Part shown: positions 1-9,496 of the stretch, in pieces
How the letters are laid out: every line of letters starts with the position of its first letter
How positions within the stretch are numbered: position 1 is the stretch's first letter
Source: Oceanimonas doudoroffii
GTDB lineage: Bacteria; Pseudomonadota; Gammaproteobacteria; Enterobacterales; Aeromonadaceae
Assembly: GCF_002242685.1 (NCBI RefSeq)
Contig: NZ_NBIM01000001.1
Location: 868,001 to 932,000, forward strand
Direction: 5' to 3'
Length of the DNA stretch: 64,000 nucleotides
Notes under the pieces: model-generated
What the model was told of the DNA's origin: nothing
The model's input: the letters and a program-made list of their open reading frames with translations, nothing else
The model's database searches: none
Translations under genes and position numbers: made by a program

Positions 1-1
1 A

Positions 2-109
2 GGCGTTGTGCGGCAGTGCCTGCCGTCCTTTCCTGTAAAAACCGGCTTCAAAGCGGCCGCCTTTGTTGACAAGGTGCGGCCTGAACGGGACTATATCGTC
101 CATCACTGA
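2..109 (+). CDS. possible C-terminal end of an upstream gene (partial)
   Basis: Frame 2 is open from the window edge through 35 codons to TGA at 107-109 and has the composition of a coding tail, ending in a His-His pair. No family is recognisable from so short a piece. It would end about 30 bases before the antiporter gene. Confidence 0.3.
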   Translation, partial: GVVRQCLPSFPVKTGFKAAAFVDKVRPERDYIVHH

Positions 110-138
110 AGTCGGTTACAACCTATAACAAGCGCATC

Positions 139-1713
139 ATGGATCCCGTTTTTATTGCTGTCGCCTTTGGCTGCGGCCTCGCGATTTACCTTATTGGGCT
201 GCCGCCGCTGATCGGTTTTCTCGCCGCCGGCTTCGTGCTCAATGCCATGGGCTTTGAGCCCAATGCCACCCTGGATACCCTGGCCAACCTGGGTGTCACC
301 CTGCTGCTGTTCAGCATCGGGCTCAAGCTCGACATCAAGACCCTGCTGCGCAAGGAAGTCTGGGGCACCGCCACCGGCCATATACTCTCCTCCACCGCGC
401 TCTTTACCCTGGTGCTGCTTGGCATCAAGGCGCTCGGCTTCGCCCTGGCCCAGGAGCTGCACTGGCAGCAGGCCATGCTGATGGCCTTTGCACTCAGCTT
501 TTCCAGCACGGTGTTTGCGGTCAAGGTGCTGGAAGAGCGCAGTGACATGAACACCTTCTATGGCGTGGTCGCCATCGGTGTGCTGGTCATGCAGGATCTG
601 TTCGCGGTGGCCTTTCTCAGCATATCTGCCGGCAAGGTGCCCAGCCCCTGGGCCCTGGCCCTGCTGGTGGCGCTGCCGCTGCTGCGACCGGTGTTCTGCC
701 GCATTCTGGAGCGCTCCGGTCACGGTGAACTGCAGACCCTGTTTGCCATCTTCCTGGCGCTGGTGGTGGGCTATTACGGCTTTCAGCTGGTGGGGCTCAA
801 GGGGGATCTGGGCGCGCTCGTTATCGGCATGATGCTGGCGTCCCACTACAGTGCGGCAGAGCTGGCCAAGTCCTTCTTCAACATGAAGGAGCTGTTTCTG
901 GTGGCGTTCTTCCTGAACATCGGCCTGAACGGCATGCCGACCCTGGATACCCTGTGGATCTCGCTTATCCTGCTGCTGGTGCTGCCGCTGAAAAGCCTGC
1001 TCTACTACAAGTTTTACCAGCGCGGCTTTTTACGCCCCCGCACCTCGCTGCTGGCTACCCTCAGCCTGAGCAACTATTCCGAGTTTGGCCTGATCGTGGC
1101 GGCACTGGCGGCCCAGCAGGGGATGCTCAGCAATGACTGGGTGATCGTGGCCTCCATCGCCCTGGCGGTGTCCTTTGTGGCCTCGGCACCGCTAAACGCC
1201 AACAACGAGAACATTTACCGCCGGCTGGTGCACCGGCTGTCGCCCCGGGATCCCAAGCGGCTGCACCCCGACGACATGCCCATACAGCTGGGTGACGCCA
1301 ATATTCTGATCGTGGGCATGGGCCGCATTGGCCAGGGTGCCTATATGGAACTGGAAAGCGTCAACCCCCACAAAAGGCTGGTGGGCATCGACTCCGACGA
1401 GAAGAAAATTCCCCTGCTCAAGGAGCTCAATATCAATGTGATCAAGGGCGATGCCTCAGACTCGGATTTCTGGGACAAGACCAATATCGGCAGCCAGCTG
1501 GAGTACATTTTCCTGGCCATGCCCAACCATGCCGGTAACCTCTACGCCCTTGAGCAGATTCGCCACGCCAATTTCACCGGCCGGGTGGCTGCCATTATTC
1601 GCTATCCGGAAGAAGGCGCCCAGCTGCGTGAGCTGGGCGCCGACGATGTGTTCAATATCTATGAGGAAGCGGGCAGCGGCTTTGCCCGTCACGTGATCGA
1701 GCACACGGGCTGA
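139..1713 (+). CDS. KefB/KefC-type monovalent cation:proton antiporter (CPA2) with TrkA-N domain
   Basis: This 524-residue protein has an N-terminal Na+/H+ exchanger domain of about a dozen hydrophobic segments (roughly residues 3-370). A cytoplasmic Rossmann domain follows, beginning with a GMGRIG nucleotide-binding loop near residue 393, which is the TrkA-N/RCK module. The family exchanges K+ or Na+ for H+ across the inner membrane, and NAD(H) or a related ligand gates it. It is shorter than E. coli KefB/KefC (about 600), so the TrkA-C part is reduced and it is closer to YbaL-like proteins. No strong Shine-Dalgarno precedes the ATG. The family call is firm; the transported ion is inferred. 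Confidence 0.88.
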   Translation: MDPVFIAVAFGCGLAIYLIGLPPLIGFLAAGFVLNAMGFEPNATLDTLANLGVTLLLFSIGLKLDIKTLLRKEVWGTATGHILSSTALFTLVLLGIKALGFALAQELHWQQAMLMAFALSFSSTVFAVKVLEERSDMNTFYGVVAIGVLVMQDLFAVAFLSISAGKVPSPWALALLVALPLLRPVFCRILERSGHGELQTLFAIFLALVVGYYGFQLVGLKGDLGALVIGMMLASHYSAAELAKSFFNMKELFLVAFFLNIGLNGMPTLDTLWISLILLLVLPLKSLLYYKFYQRGFLRPRTSLLATLSLSNYSEFGLIVAALAAQQGMLSNDWVIVASIALAVSFVASAPLNANNENIYRRLVHRLSPRDPKRLHPDDMPIQLGDANILIVGMGRIGQGAYMELESVNPHKRLVGIDSDEKKIPLLKELNINVIKGDASDSDFWDKTNIGSQLEYIFLAMPNHAGNLYALEQIRHANFTGRVAAIIRYPEEGAQLRELGADDVFNIYEEAGSGFARHVIEHTG

Positions 1714-1761
1714 CTTTGTGAGGGGGTGAGGTAAGTCACACCACCTTCCCCCTTACTGCCA

Positions 1762-2163
1762 TCAGTGCCCGCCTTCGTCCTTGTCGTAGGGATATTTCAC
1801 GTGGCCAAAGCGAATGGCCAGAATGGCCAGCGCCAGCACCAGGGCGGCACCGGCCACGGTGATCAGCCGCCAGTTGTCCATGCCCTTCATGTCGAGGATC
1901 AGGTAACGGGCCAGGGCCACGATGGCGATATAGAGCGGAATGCGAATGGGCAGCTTGCCTGAACGCAGGTAGATGGCCACCATGGCCAGCACTTCCAGGT
2001 AGATAAACATCAGCAGCAGATCTGCCAGGGTAACCGTCCTGGCCCGCCACATGGTGTTTACTTCTATGCCCACCGCCACCACGGTGGCAATGGCCACAAT
2101 AATCAGGCCGACATGCTGCAAGGCATCCAGCGCCCGGCTGCCCAGCATTCTGTTGTTACTCAT
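1762..2163 (-). CDS. psiE: PsiE family phosphate-starvation-inducible membrane protein
   Basis: The 133-residue protein has four hydrophobic segments and matches the PsiE family in length and pattern, including the acidic/aromatic loop after helix 2 and the LILDMKGM-like stretch in the second half. The biochemical role of PsiE is not known; in E. coli its gene responds to phosphate and cAMP-CRP. A good AAGGAG Shine-Dalgarno lies nine bases before the ATG. It is convergent with the antiporter and divergent from the SulP gene. Confidence 0.85.
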   Translation of the reverse strand: MSNNRMLGSRALDALQHVGLIIVAIATVVAVGIEVNTMWRARTVTLADLLLMFIYLEVLAMVAIYLRSGKLPIRIPLYIAIVALARYLILDMKGMDNWRLITVAGAALVLALAILAIRFGHVKYPYDKDEGGH

Positions 2164-2496
2164 TCAACTTAGCTCCTTTTGGATACAGTACGTTCAAGTC
2201 ACCCACCGCGGTATTTCGCCAAACCGGTGCCGGGATTCGGCCTTGTTACCGGACAGGCAGGCACCTATAATACTGCCTGCCTCGTCAATGAAGCTTATAA
2301 AAAACTACACTTTTATGAAATTTTTGCATAGCGGCGTTACGCCACCCTAGCCCCGGATCCCCGCTTTCGCCGCGCCTTGCGGTGTCTTTTGCTCGCTGGC
2401 TGCGAGCGTTCTGGTGTACCCGTTTACAACCTGAACCCCATGTCCCAAGCACCGGCCCGGCATGGACTGTTATTCCCCCAACCTGGAACCCACACC
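2164..2496. other. intergenic region between divergent psiE and sulP
   Basis: This stretch of 333 bases has no convincing gene. It must hold the promoters for psiE (leftward) and the SulP-Usp pair (rightward). An A/T-rich patch at about 2285-2330 is the likeliest promoter area, but I could not assign a specific operator. Confidence 0.5.
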
Positions 2497-3981
2497 ATGT
2501 TATCCAGTCTCAAGCAAACCTGGTTTTTCAACGTGCGCGGCGATGTGCTCGCCGGCCTGGTGGTCGCCCTGGCCCTGATCCCGGAAGCCATCGCCTTTTC
2601 CATTATCGCCGGCGTTGACCCCAAAATTGGCCTGTATGCTTCGTTCAGCATGGCAGTGGTGATTGCCTTTGCCGGCGGCCGGCCGGGCATGATCTCTGCC
2701 GCCACCGGCGCCATGGCGCTGCTGATGGTCACCCTGGTAAAAGAGCACGGCCTGCAATATCTGCTTGCCGCCACCCTGCTGTGCGGCCTGCTGCAGATCA
2801 TCATTGGCTACCTGCGCCTGGGCGAGCTGATGCGCTTTGTGTCCCGCTCCGTGGTCACCGGCTTCGTCAACGCCCTGGCCATTCTGATCTTCATGGCCCA
2901 GCTGCCGGAGCTGACCAACGTCACCTGGCATGTGTATGCCATGACCGCCGCCGGCCTCGGCATCATCTACCTGCTGCCGCTGGTGCCGGTGGTGGGCAAG
3001 CTGCTGCCTTCCCCCCTGGTGTGCATCGTCAGCCTGACCATCATCGCCATTGCCTTTGGCATTGACGTGCGCACCGTAGGCGACATGGGCGAGCTGCCCG
3101 ACACCCTGCCGGTGTTCCTGTGGCCCGACGTGCCGCTGAACCTGGAGACCCTGGCCATTATCTTCCCCTACTCGCTGTCGCTGGCCATCGTCGGCCTGTT
3201 GGAGTCGATGATGACCGCCACCATAGTGGACGATCTCACCGACACCAAGAGTGACAAGAACCGTGAATGCAAGGGCCAGGGCCTGGCCAACATCGGCACC
3301 GGCCTGCTCGGCGGCATGGCGGGCTGCGCCATGATTGGCCAGTCGGTGATCAACGTTAAGTCTGGCGGCCGCGGCCGACTGTCCACCCTGGTGGCCGGTG
3401 TGGTGCTGCTGATCCTGGTGGTGTTTCTCGGCCCCTGGGTATCACAAATTCCCATGGCCGCCCTGGTGGCGGTGATGATCATGGTTTCCATCGGTACCTT
3501 CAGCTGGGCCTCCATTCGTGATCTCAACACCCTGCCCAAGAGCAGCAGCCTGGTGATGATCGCCACCGTGGCCGTGGTGGTTTACAGCCACAACCTGGCC
3601 TGGGGCGTGCTGGTGGGCGTGCTGCTCAGCGCCCTGTTCTTTGCCAACAAGGTGGGCCAGATCCTCTATGTGGGTTCAGACAAAGCCGCCGATGGCACGC
3701 GAGAATACCAGGTGGTGGGCCAGGTGTTTTTTACCTCCGCCGAGCAGTTTGTGGCCGCCTTTGACTTCAAGGAAGTGCTGGACCGGGTACGCATCGATCT
3801 GAGCCGTGCCCACTTCTGGGACATTACCGCCATCAGCGCCCTCGACAAGGTGGTGCTCACCTTTAAGCGGGAAGGCACGGAAGTGGAAATTATTGGCCTG
3901 AATGAGGCCAGTGCCACACTTGTTGACCGCTTTGCTGTTCACAACGACCCCAAGGCGGTAGAAAAGCTGATGGGCCACTGA
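2497..3981 (+). CDS. SulP family inorganic anion transporter with C-terminal STAS domain
   Basis: The 494-residue product has an N-terminal SulP transmembrane domain with the conserved [22 protein letters not shown] first segment. A cytoplasmic STAS domain starts near residue 405. SulP proteins import sulfate, bicarbonate or other small anions, usually with Na+ or H+. The reading frame is open 40 codons further upstream, but family N-termini favour the ATG at 2497 (MLSSLKQ). A universal stress protein follows 25 bases downstream on the same strand, a pairing suggesting co-expression. Substrate cannot be told from sequence. Confidence 0.88.
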   Translation: MLSSLKQTWFFNVRGDVLAGLVVALALIPEAIAFSIIAGVDPKIGLYASFSMAVVIAFAGGRPGMISAATGAMALLMVTLVKEHGLQYLLAATLLCGLLQIIIGYLRLGELMRFVSRSVVTGFVNALAILIFMAQLPELTNVTWHVYAMTAAGLGIIYLLPLVPVVGKLLPSPLVCIVSLTIIAIAFGIDVRTVGDMGELPDTLPVFLWPDVPLNLETLAIIFPYSLSLAIVGLLESMMTATIVDDLTDTKSDKNRECKGQGLANIGTGLLGGMAGCAMIGQSVINVKSGGRGRLSTLVAGVVLLILVVFLGPWVSQIPMAALVAVMIMVSIGTFSWASIRDLNTLPKSSSLVMIATVAVVVYSHNLAWGVLVGVLLSALFFANKVGQILYVGSDKAADGTREYQVVGQVFFTSAEQFVAAFDFKEVLDRVRIDLSRAHFWDITAISALDKVVLTFKREGTEVEIIGLNEASATLVDRFAVHNDPKAVEKLMGH

Positions 3982-4006
3982 TGTCCCCTGCAACGGAGAA
4001 ACAACA

Positions 4007-4861
4007 ATGACGGAACAAGTACTGGCATGTATCGACGGCTCCGGCCATGCGGCATCGGTGTGCGACTGGGCCGGCTGGGCCAGTCAACGCCTCGAGGCCC
4101 CGCTCACCTTTGTGCATGTGCTCGATAAAGAGTCCGCCCCGGTGCAGGGCAACCTGAGTGGCAGCATTGGCCTGGGCAGCCAGGAGCAACTGCTGGCCGA
4201 GCTGGCCGAGCTGGATGAAAAACGCGGCCGGCTGGCCAAGGAGCAGGGCCGGCTGATGCTGGCCGCGGCGCAGGAACGCGCCCAGGCAAACGGCATTGAG
4301 CAGGCCGAAACCCTGCAGCGCCATGGTGCCTTGGTCGACACCCTGGTGGAGCTCGAGCCCACCACTCGGCTACTGGTGCTGGGCCGCCACGGCGAAGCCT
4401 CCGCCTCGGCCCATGCTCACCTGGGCAGCCATGTAGAGCAGGTGATCCGCGCCCTGCATCGGCCCATTCTGGTGACCCTGGGGGAATTTCGCGCGCCGCA
4501 AAAGGTGATGCTGGCCTTTGATGGCAGCGCCACCACCCGCAAGGGCGTGGAAATGCTGGCCGCCAGTCCGTTGTTCAAGGAGCTGGAGCTACACCTGGTG
4601 CTGGCCGGCGCCGATACCGACGACAATCGTGCCCAGCTGCAATGGGCTCAACAGCTGTTGGAGCAGGCGGACATCGCCGCGGTGACCACCATTGTGCCCG
4701 GCGAAGCCGACAAGGCCCTGACCGGCTACCAGCAACGGCATGCCATGGATCTGATGATCATGGGCGCCTACGGCCACTCCCGCATTCGTCAGTGGCTGGT
4801 GGGCAGCACCACCACCGCCATGATGCGGGATTCCCAGGTGCCGCTGCTGGTTTTGCGGTAA
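4007..4861 (+). CDS. tandem-domain universal stress protein (UspA family)
   Basis: This cytoplasmic 284-residue protein has two Usp domains; the second starts near residue 165. The second carries the ATP-binding signature G-x2-G-x9-G-S (GAYGHSR...VGS), while the first is degenerate. CAACGGAG lies before the ATG. It follows the SulP gene by 25 bases and is probably cotranscribed. It is a clear paralogue of the Usp at 10038-10892: same length, same first-domain cysteine pattern and near-identical second-domain nucleotide loop. Such proteins support survival under starvation or anoxia; the link to anion transport is inference. Confidence 0.9.
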   Translation: MTEQVLACIDGSGHAASVCDWAGWASQRLEAPLTFVHVLDKESAPVQGNLSGSIGLGSQEQLLAELAELDEKRGRLAKEQGRLMLAAAQERAQANGIEQAETLQRHGALVDTLVELEPTTRLLVLGRHGEASASAHAHLGSHVEQVIRALHRPILVTLGEFRAPQKVMLAFDGSATTRKGVEMLAASPLFKELELHLVLAGADTDDNRAQLQWAQQLLEQADIAAVTTIVPGEADKALTGYQQRHAMDLMIMGAYGHSRIRQWLVGSTTTAMMRDSQVPLLVLR

Positions 4862-4898
4862 CGCTGACGTCACTCACCGTGCCGGTTTGCATAATATG

Positions 4899-4990
4899 TC
4901 ACCCCCGCGAAGGCGGGGGTCCATGTGTGAAGCGGCACAATTCCACAGTCCGGCGCCGCGTTTCTGGATTCCCACCTTCGTGGGAATGAC
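4899..4990. repeat. REP-like inverted repeat doublet
   Basis: Two short hairpins lie in inverted orientation. ACCCCCGC-GAAG-GCGGGGGT is at 4901-4920 and ATTCCCAC-CTTC-GTGGGAAT at 4968-4987. Each is flanked by the GTCA and TCCA(G) ends typical of the widespread 'GTCATTCCCGCGAAGGCGGGAATCC' repeat class. Two decayed partial copies follow at about 5003-5037. It sits between the convergent usp and mtnK genes. Confidence 0.75.
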
Positions 4991-5076
4991 GACAAAAGAA
5001 GCCGTGGGAATGATGACCACCGTAGCAGGGATGACGGTTGTTGTTGCCCCTCCCTGTTCTCGCTGATTCCGGCTCT

Positions 5077-6279
5077 TTACTCCCCTTCCGCCGCCATGCG
5101 TCTGAGCCAGCTGCACAGGCCCAGAGGGCTCAGGGTGGTCGCCTCCATAATCAACCGCCGGCCCAGCCACAGCGCCCGGCGCTGACAGGCTTCTCTGCCG
5201 TTATCGTCGGGAATATCATCCAGATCCGCCACATGGGCAACGCCTATGGTACGGCGAATCAGCTCGGTGCCGGCAAAGCCCAGCGTGTCCTGCCATACCC
5301 GTTGCACAAAATCGGCCACGAATCCCGGCTCACTCAGCAAGGGAGATTGAGTACCGCCGGCCTGTGCCACAAATGCCTCGCTAAACCCCTTCCACAGCGC
5401 GCGAATGTCCTCCACCCGGGCGAAACGGGCCTCTTCCGCCGCCCTGGCCTGTCGCCATCCCGGCAAGCCACAGAAGTTCAGCAACAGGTTGGCCACGACC
5501 AGTCCCACATCAAAGCCCATGGGGCCGTAAAAGCCGAATTCGGCGTCAAACACGCGGCATTCGCCTTCCCGTACAAACACCGAGCCGGTATGCAGATCCC
5601 CGTGCAGCAGCGCCTGAGCATCACACTGAAACCGCAGCCGCAGGCCGGCGACCTTGTGCTTCAGTGCCCGGTCGCTCCACAATTCGGCGGCGTCGGCTTC
5701 CAGCCCGGTCGGCACCCGGTTGCGCTCGTGATCCTGGTAAGGATCATTGAAAAACACCGTGTCGGTGGTCGCACACAATTCCGGATTGGCCAGCCGGGCC
5801 ACCTCAACCCGTTTGTCCGCCGAGGGCAGGGCGAAATCGGAAGTGCCATACAGCACCTTGGCCAGGTGCCGGCCCAGGGCGGCGGCCACCCCTCGTGTGT
5901 TGTCGCCGACAAGCAGGGCCTGGCGCCAGACACGCCAGCCGCTTAGATCTTCCAGCAACAGGGCCGACTGCGCGTCGTCATGGTGCAACAGGGCCAGGGT
6001 ACCCTCTGGGCTGAGCCTGCCGTGGCGCAACAGCACCTGCGCTTCCCGCGCGGCCCGGTGCCGGGTCAATGGCCAGCCCTCGCCGATGCAGCGAATGTAG
6101 GGCAGAGCCTGCTTGACGATCACCCCCCGCCCATCGGTAGCGGTCACTCGAAATACTCGGTTGAGGTTGCCGTCTCCTATTTCTTCGACAGCAAGTGCGG
6201 TAGTGCCGTCAAACCCGCCATAGTGACGTCGCGCAAAATCGATGGCGTCGTTCAGGGAAAACTCGTGATAGCCCGTCAT
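5077..6279 (-). CDS. mtnK: 5-methylthioribose kinase
   Basis: The 400-residue protein is the usual length for MtnK and has the aminoglycoside-phosphotransferase fold signatures: an EIGDGNLNRVF glycine-rich loop, catalytic LLHGDLHTGSVF loop and metal-binding DAEFGFYGPMGFD segment, the last two being diagnostic for this kinase. It phosphorylates 5-methylthioribose at O1 in the methionine salvage pathway. GGAGGAACACC gives a strong ribosome site. No other mtn genes are in the window. It is divergent from the arsS operon, 170 bases away. Confidence 0.92.
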   Translation of the reverse strand: MTGYHEFSLNDAIDFARRHYGGFDGTTALAVEEIGDGNLNRVFRVTATDGRGVIVKQALPYIRCIGEGWPLTRHRAAREAQVLLRHGRLSPEGTLALLHHDDAQSALLLEDLSGWRVWRQALLVGDNTRGVAAALGRHLAKVLYGTSDFALPSADKRVEVARLANPELCATTDTVFFNDPYQDHERNRVPTGLEADAAELWSDRALKHKVAGLRLRFQCDAQALLHGDLHTGSVFVREGECRVFDAEFGFYGPMGFDVGLVVANLLLNFCGLPGWRQARAAEEARFARVEDIRALWKGFSEAFVAQAGGTQSPLLSEPGFVADFVQRVWQDTLGFAGTELIRRTIGVAHVADLDDIPDDNGREACQRRALWLGRRLIMEATTLSPLGLCSWLRRMAAEGE

Positions 6280-6449
6280 GGTGTTCCTCCGCCGGAATAA
6301 GGATGCTGCCGCTAGCCTCCACTATAGATGCCGGCTTTACAAAGAAAATGGTTCATATGAGCCTTTTTTAATTCCGCTGCTACCTTTTTGTAAGAAACCG
6401 GCCTGGCCGCGCCACTATATAAATATGCTGTGTTTAAACGGAGTTACCC

Positions 6450-7421
6450 ATGCGAGACACCCTGCCGCTGCTGGATCTGACCGCGTTTCCCCCCCTGCGC
6501 CGGGAACGCCTCGACACCCTGCAGGTCAATCTGGGCTATCTGTGCAACATGAAGTGTGTGCACTGCCATGTGGCCGCCGGCCCCCACCGTACCGAAATGA
6601 TGGATGCCGACACCCTGGCCCTGATCCCCAGGGTGCTGCAGGCCAGGGGCATCGGTACCCTGGATCTGACCGGCGGCGCCCCGGAAATGCACGACGGCTT
6701 TCGCAACCTGGTGCGGGCTGCGCGCGCGCTCGGGGTCAAGGTCATCGACCGCTGCAATCTCACCATATTGCTGGAACCGGGGTACGAGGATCTGGCGGCG
6801 TTCCTGGCGGAAAACCGAGTGGAAATAGTCGCGTCACTGCCCTGCTACGCCATGGAAAACGTCGATCGTCAGCGCGGCAAGGGCAGCTTTGACAAAAGCA
6901 TTATTGCCCTGCAACGGCTGAACGCACTGGGCTACGGCAAGCCCGGTTCAGGACTGGTGCTGAATCTGGTATACAACCCGCAAGGGCCCAGCCTGCCTCC
7001 CCCTCAGGACGAGCTGGAAGCCGCCTACCGCACTGAACTGCACCGCCATTTCGGCATTGAGTTCAACCACCTTTTTGCCCTGGCCAACATGCCCATCAAG
7101 CGTTTTGGCGATTACCTCATCAGCAAGCGGCAGTTTCATGATTACATGAAGCTGCTGAAGGACAACTTCAGTGCCGACAACCTCGCCGGTGTGATGTGCA
7201 AAAGCCTGGTGAGCGTGGATTGGCAAGGCTACCTCTACGACTGCGATTTCAATCAGCAGCTCGGCCTGGCCCTGGCCGGTGACGGTCGCCCCCACCTGAA
7301 AAGCCTGCTGCAAGCGGATTATGTAGGCTGCGCGATTCGCGTGGCGGGCCACTGTCACGGCTGCACCGCCGGCCAGGGCAGCAGCTGCGGCGGCGCCCTG
7401 GATCACGAGCCCCATTCATGA
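6450..7421 (+). CDS. arsS: arsenosugar biosynthesis radical SAM protein ArsS
   Basis: This 323-residue radical SAM enzyme has the cluster motif C32-x3-C36-x2-C39 (CNMKCVHC) and the family's Cys-rich C-terminus (YDCDFNQ..., HCHGCTAG, SSCGG), which should bind auxiliary Fe-S clusters. ArsS is known to transfer the 5'-deoxyadenosyl group of SAM to dimethylated arsenic, making the arsenosugar precursor. All cluster ligands here are ordinary Cys codons, so this is not the selenoprotein form. GGAGTTACCC precedes the ATG. The stop overlaps the next start (ATGA), and four genes in a row are translationally coupled. arsM is not in the window. Confidence 0.9.
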   Translation: MRDTLPLLDLTAFPPLRRERLDTLQVNLGYLCNMKCVHCHVAAGPHRTEMMDADTLALIPRVLQARGIGTLDLTGGAPEMHDGFRNLVRAARALGVKVIDRCNLTILLEPGYEDLAAFLAENRVEIVASLPCYAMENVDRQRGKGSFDKSIIALQRLNALGYGKPGSGLVLNLVYNPQGPSLPPPQDELEAAYRTELHRHFGIEFNHLFALANMPIKRFGDYLISKRQFHDYMKLLKDNFSADNLAGVMCKSLVSVDWQGYLYDCDFNQQLGLALAGDGRPHLKSLLQADYVGCAIRVAGHCHGCTAGQGSSCGGALDHEPHS

Positions 7422-8074
7422 CCCTGAGCATTATCATTCCCACCCTGAACGAGGCCGTCGCCCTGCCTGCCACCCTGGCGGCGCTCCCCAAGGGCTGCGA
7501 AATCATTGTGGTGGACGGCGGCAGCCGCGACGGCACTGCGCCACTGGCCGCCCGGCTGGGCGCCCGAGTGATCGTTTCGCCCCCGGGGCGGGCCCGGCAG
7601 ATGAACGCCGGCGCGGCCGGCGCGCACGGCGAGCAGTTACTGTTTCTGCATGCCGACACCCTGGTGCCCGCGCGGGCAGAGCAGTTGATCGCCGACGCAC
7701 TGATGCATCATCACTGGGGCCGGTTTGACGTCCGGCTGACCGGCCGCCATCCCATGCTGGCGATGATTGCCCGGCTGATGAACCTGCGCTCGCGCCTGAG
7801 CGGCATCGCCACCGGGGATCAGGGCATTTTTTTGCACAGACATACCTTTGAGGCGATTGGTGGTTTTCCCGAACAGCCGCTGATGGAAGACATCGAGCTC
7901 AGCAAACGGCTCAAGCAATGGGGGGCGCCGGCCTGTTTGCACCAGCGGGTGTGCACCTCGGGACGACGCTGGGAGCAGCATGGAGTCTGGCGTACCATCT
8001 GGCTGATGTGGCGGCTGCGCTTTGCCTACTGGCGCGGGGCCGACCCGCACCGGCTGGTGGAGTTGTACCGATGA
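7418..8074 (+). CDS. TIGR04283 family arsenosugar-type glycosyltransferase (GT2)
   Basis: This 218-residue GT-A glycosyltransferase begins with IIIPTLNE, then VVDGGSRDGT for nucleotide-sugar binding and LHADT, the family's DxD-like position. The family is repeatedly found next to arsS and a TIGR04282 transferase. It is expected to glycosylate the 5-deoxy-5-dimethylarsinoyl ribose product or a related carrier, but the exact acceptor is not established. It overlaps its neighbours by four bases on each side, so the gene set is one operon. Confidence 0.88.
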   Translation: MTLSIIIPTLNEAVALPATLAALPKGCEIIVVDGGSRDGTAPLAARLGARVIVSPPGRARQMNAGAAGAHGEQLLFLHADTLVPARAEQLIADALMHHHWGRFDVRLTGRHPMLAMIARLMNLRSRLSGIATGDQGIFLHRHTFEAIGGFPEQPLMEDIELSKRLKQWGAPACLHQRVCTSGRRWEQHGVWRTIWLMWRLRFAYWRGADPHRLVELYR

Positions 8075-8697
8075 ACATCCGTATTCTGGTATTCGCCAAG
8101 GCGCCCCTGCCCGGCCGGGCCAAAACCCGGCTGGAGCCGGCACTGGGGGCCAAAGGCGCCGCGCAGCTGGCAACAGCCATGTTGGACGGCACCCTGACAC
8201 ACTGCCTGGCCGCCGAGCTCGGCCCGGTAGAGCTGTGCATGAGCCCGGCCCCCGGCCACTCCGACTGGCGTGCCTTTTCATTGCCCGCAGGCCTGGTGCA
8301 AAGTGATCAGGGCGACGGCGATCTCGGTGCCCGCATGGCTCGGTCTGCACAACGGGGCCTGGCGCAACAGGATGCGGTGATACTGGTGGGCACCGACTGC
8401 CCGCAGTTGTGTGTCAATCTGCTGCAAACGGCGGCAACACGGCTGGCACGGTGCGATGCGCTGCTGCATCCTACCCGCGACGGCGGCTATGCCCTGCTCG
8501 GGCTGCGCCGCTTTTCCCCAACGCTGTTTGAACATATACCCTGGAGTACTTCTCAGGTTGCCTCCCTTACTCGGCAACGGCTTGACGCCCTGGGCTGGCA
8601 CTGGCACGAGGGAGAAACCTTGCAGGACATAGACGAGCCGGGGGATCTGTTGCAACTGCCCGGTCGCTGGATGAACCATTATGCTGAACGAATGTGA
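8071..8697 (+). CDS. TIGR04282 family arsenosugar-type nucleotidyl/glycosyltransferase (CofC-like fold)
   Basis: The start is the ATG at 8071 (MNIRILVFAKAPLPGRAKTR), overlapping the previous stop by four bases; an upstream in-frame extension is only noise. The 208-residue protein has the N-terminal FAKAPxPGxxKTRL loop and LVGTDCP motif of DUF2064/TIGR04282 proteins, which have a nucleotide-transferase-like GT-A fold. It presumably prepares or transfers the sugar in the same pathway as ArsS. The following membrane oxygenase overlaps its 3' end by 17 bases. Confidence 0.88.
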   Translation: MNIRILVFAKAPLPGRAKTRLEPALGAKGAAQLATAMLDGTLTHCLAAELGPVELCMSPAPGHSDWRAFSLPAGLVQSDQGDGDLGARMARSAQRGLAQQDAVILVGTDCPQLCVNLLQTAATRLARCDALLHPTRDGGYALLGLRRFSPTLFEHIPWSTSQVASLTRQRLDALGWHWHEGETLQDIDEPGDLLQLPGRWMNHYAERM

Positions 8698-9496
8698 ACC
8701 CTGGCTGCGGCTGGGCAGCTTTATTGGCCTGCTGCTGGCGTTGATGCTGTGGGAGTCTGCCTCTCCCCGCCGCCCACGGGAGCAGCCCCGCGGGCCGCGC
8801 TGGCTTCGGCACCTGCTGCTGACCACCCTTAACACCCTGCTGGTACGAGCCCTGTTTCCCCTGGCCGCGGTGGGCGCAGCCTTGATGGCACAGCAACATG
8901 GTTGGGGCCTGTTGCCCTGGCTCGGCCTGCCCGGCTGGCTGTCGTTGTTGCTGGCGGTGCTGGCCCTGGATTGTCTCATCTACTGGCAGCACCGGTTGTT
9001 TCACCGGGTACCGCTGCTGTGGCGTCTGCACCGCATGCACCATACCGACACCGAGCTCGACGCCACCACAGGAGTACGCTTTCATCCGCTGGAGATATTG
9101 CTGTCGATGGCCATCAAGCTGACCGCCGTAGTGGCACTGGGCGCCTCGCCCCTGGCGGTGTTGGTGTTCGAGGTGTTGCTCAATGCGACTTCACTGTTCA
9201 ACCATGCCAATATTTGGCTGCCCACACGACTGGATACCGCACTGCGACAGGTATTGGTAACCCCCGACATGCACCGGGTGCATCACTCCGTACATGTCGC
9301 GGAAACCGACAGCAATTTTGGTTTCAACCTGAGCTGGTGGGATCACCTGTTCGGCAGCTACCGGGCCCAGCCTCGAGACGGCCACCAGGGCATGAGACTG
9401 GGCCTGAAACAGTTTCGCGGCCCGGCCGAACAGCGGCTGTTGCCCTTGCTGCTACAACCGTTCCGGGCGGCTTCGCGCACTAAAAAGGAGCCTTGA
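8681..9496 (+). CDS. sterol desaturase/fatty acid hydroxylase family membrane di-iron oxygenase
   Basis: The 271-residue membrane protein has several hydrophobic helices and the histidine clusters of the family: H104-x3-H108 (HRLFH), HRMHH, an internal HAN motif and HRVHHS. These bind a di-iron centre that hydroxylates or desaturates lipids with O2. It is the last gene of the arsS operon. This places a lipid-modifying enzyme with arsenosugar genes, which may point to arsenolipid formation or simple co-location. The stop lies inside a hairpin that terminates the facing gene. Confidence 0.85.
   Translation: MLNECEPWLRLGSFIGLLLALMLWESASPRRPREQPRGPRWLRHLLLTTLNTLLVRALFPLAAVGAALMAQQHGWGLLPWLGLPGWLSLLLAVLALDCLIYWQHRLFHRVPLLWRLHRMHHTDTELDATTGVRFHPLEILLSMAIKLTAVVALGASPLAVLVFEVLLNATSLFNHANIWLPTRLDTALRQVLVTPDMHRVHHSVHVAETDSNFGFNLSWWDHLFGSYRAQPRDGHQGMRLGLKQFRGPAEQRLLPLLLQPFRAASRTKKEP

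Noticed and set aside
66..96. TTGACA / CTATAT as a sigma-70 promoter for the antiporter gene
   Set aside because: Spacing of 19 bases is poor and the region may be the coding tail of an upstream gene.
6540..6570. ArsS as a selenoprotein
   Set aside because: All cluster ligands are TGC or TGT codons; no in-frame TGA.
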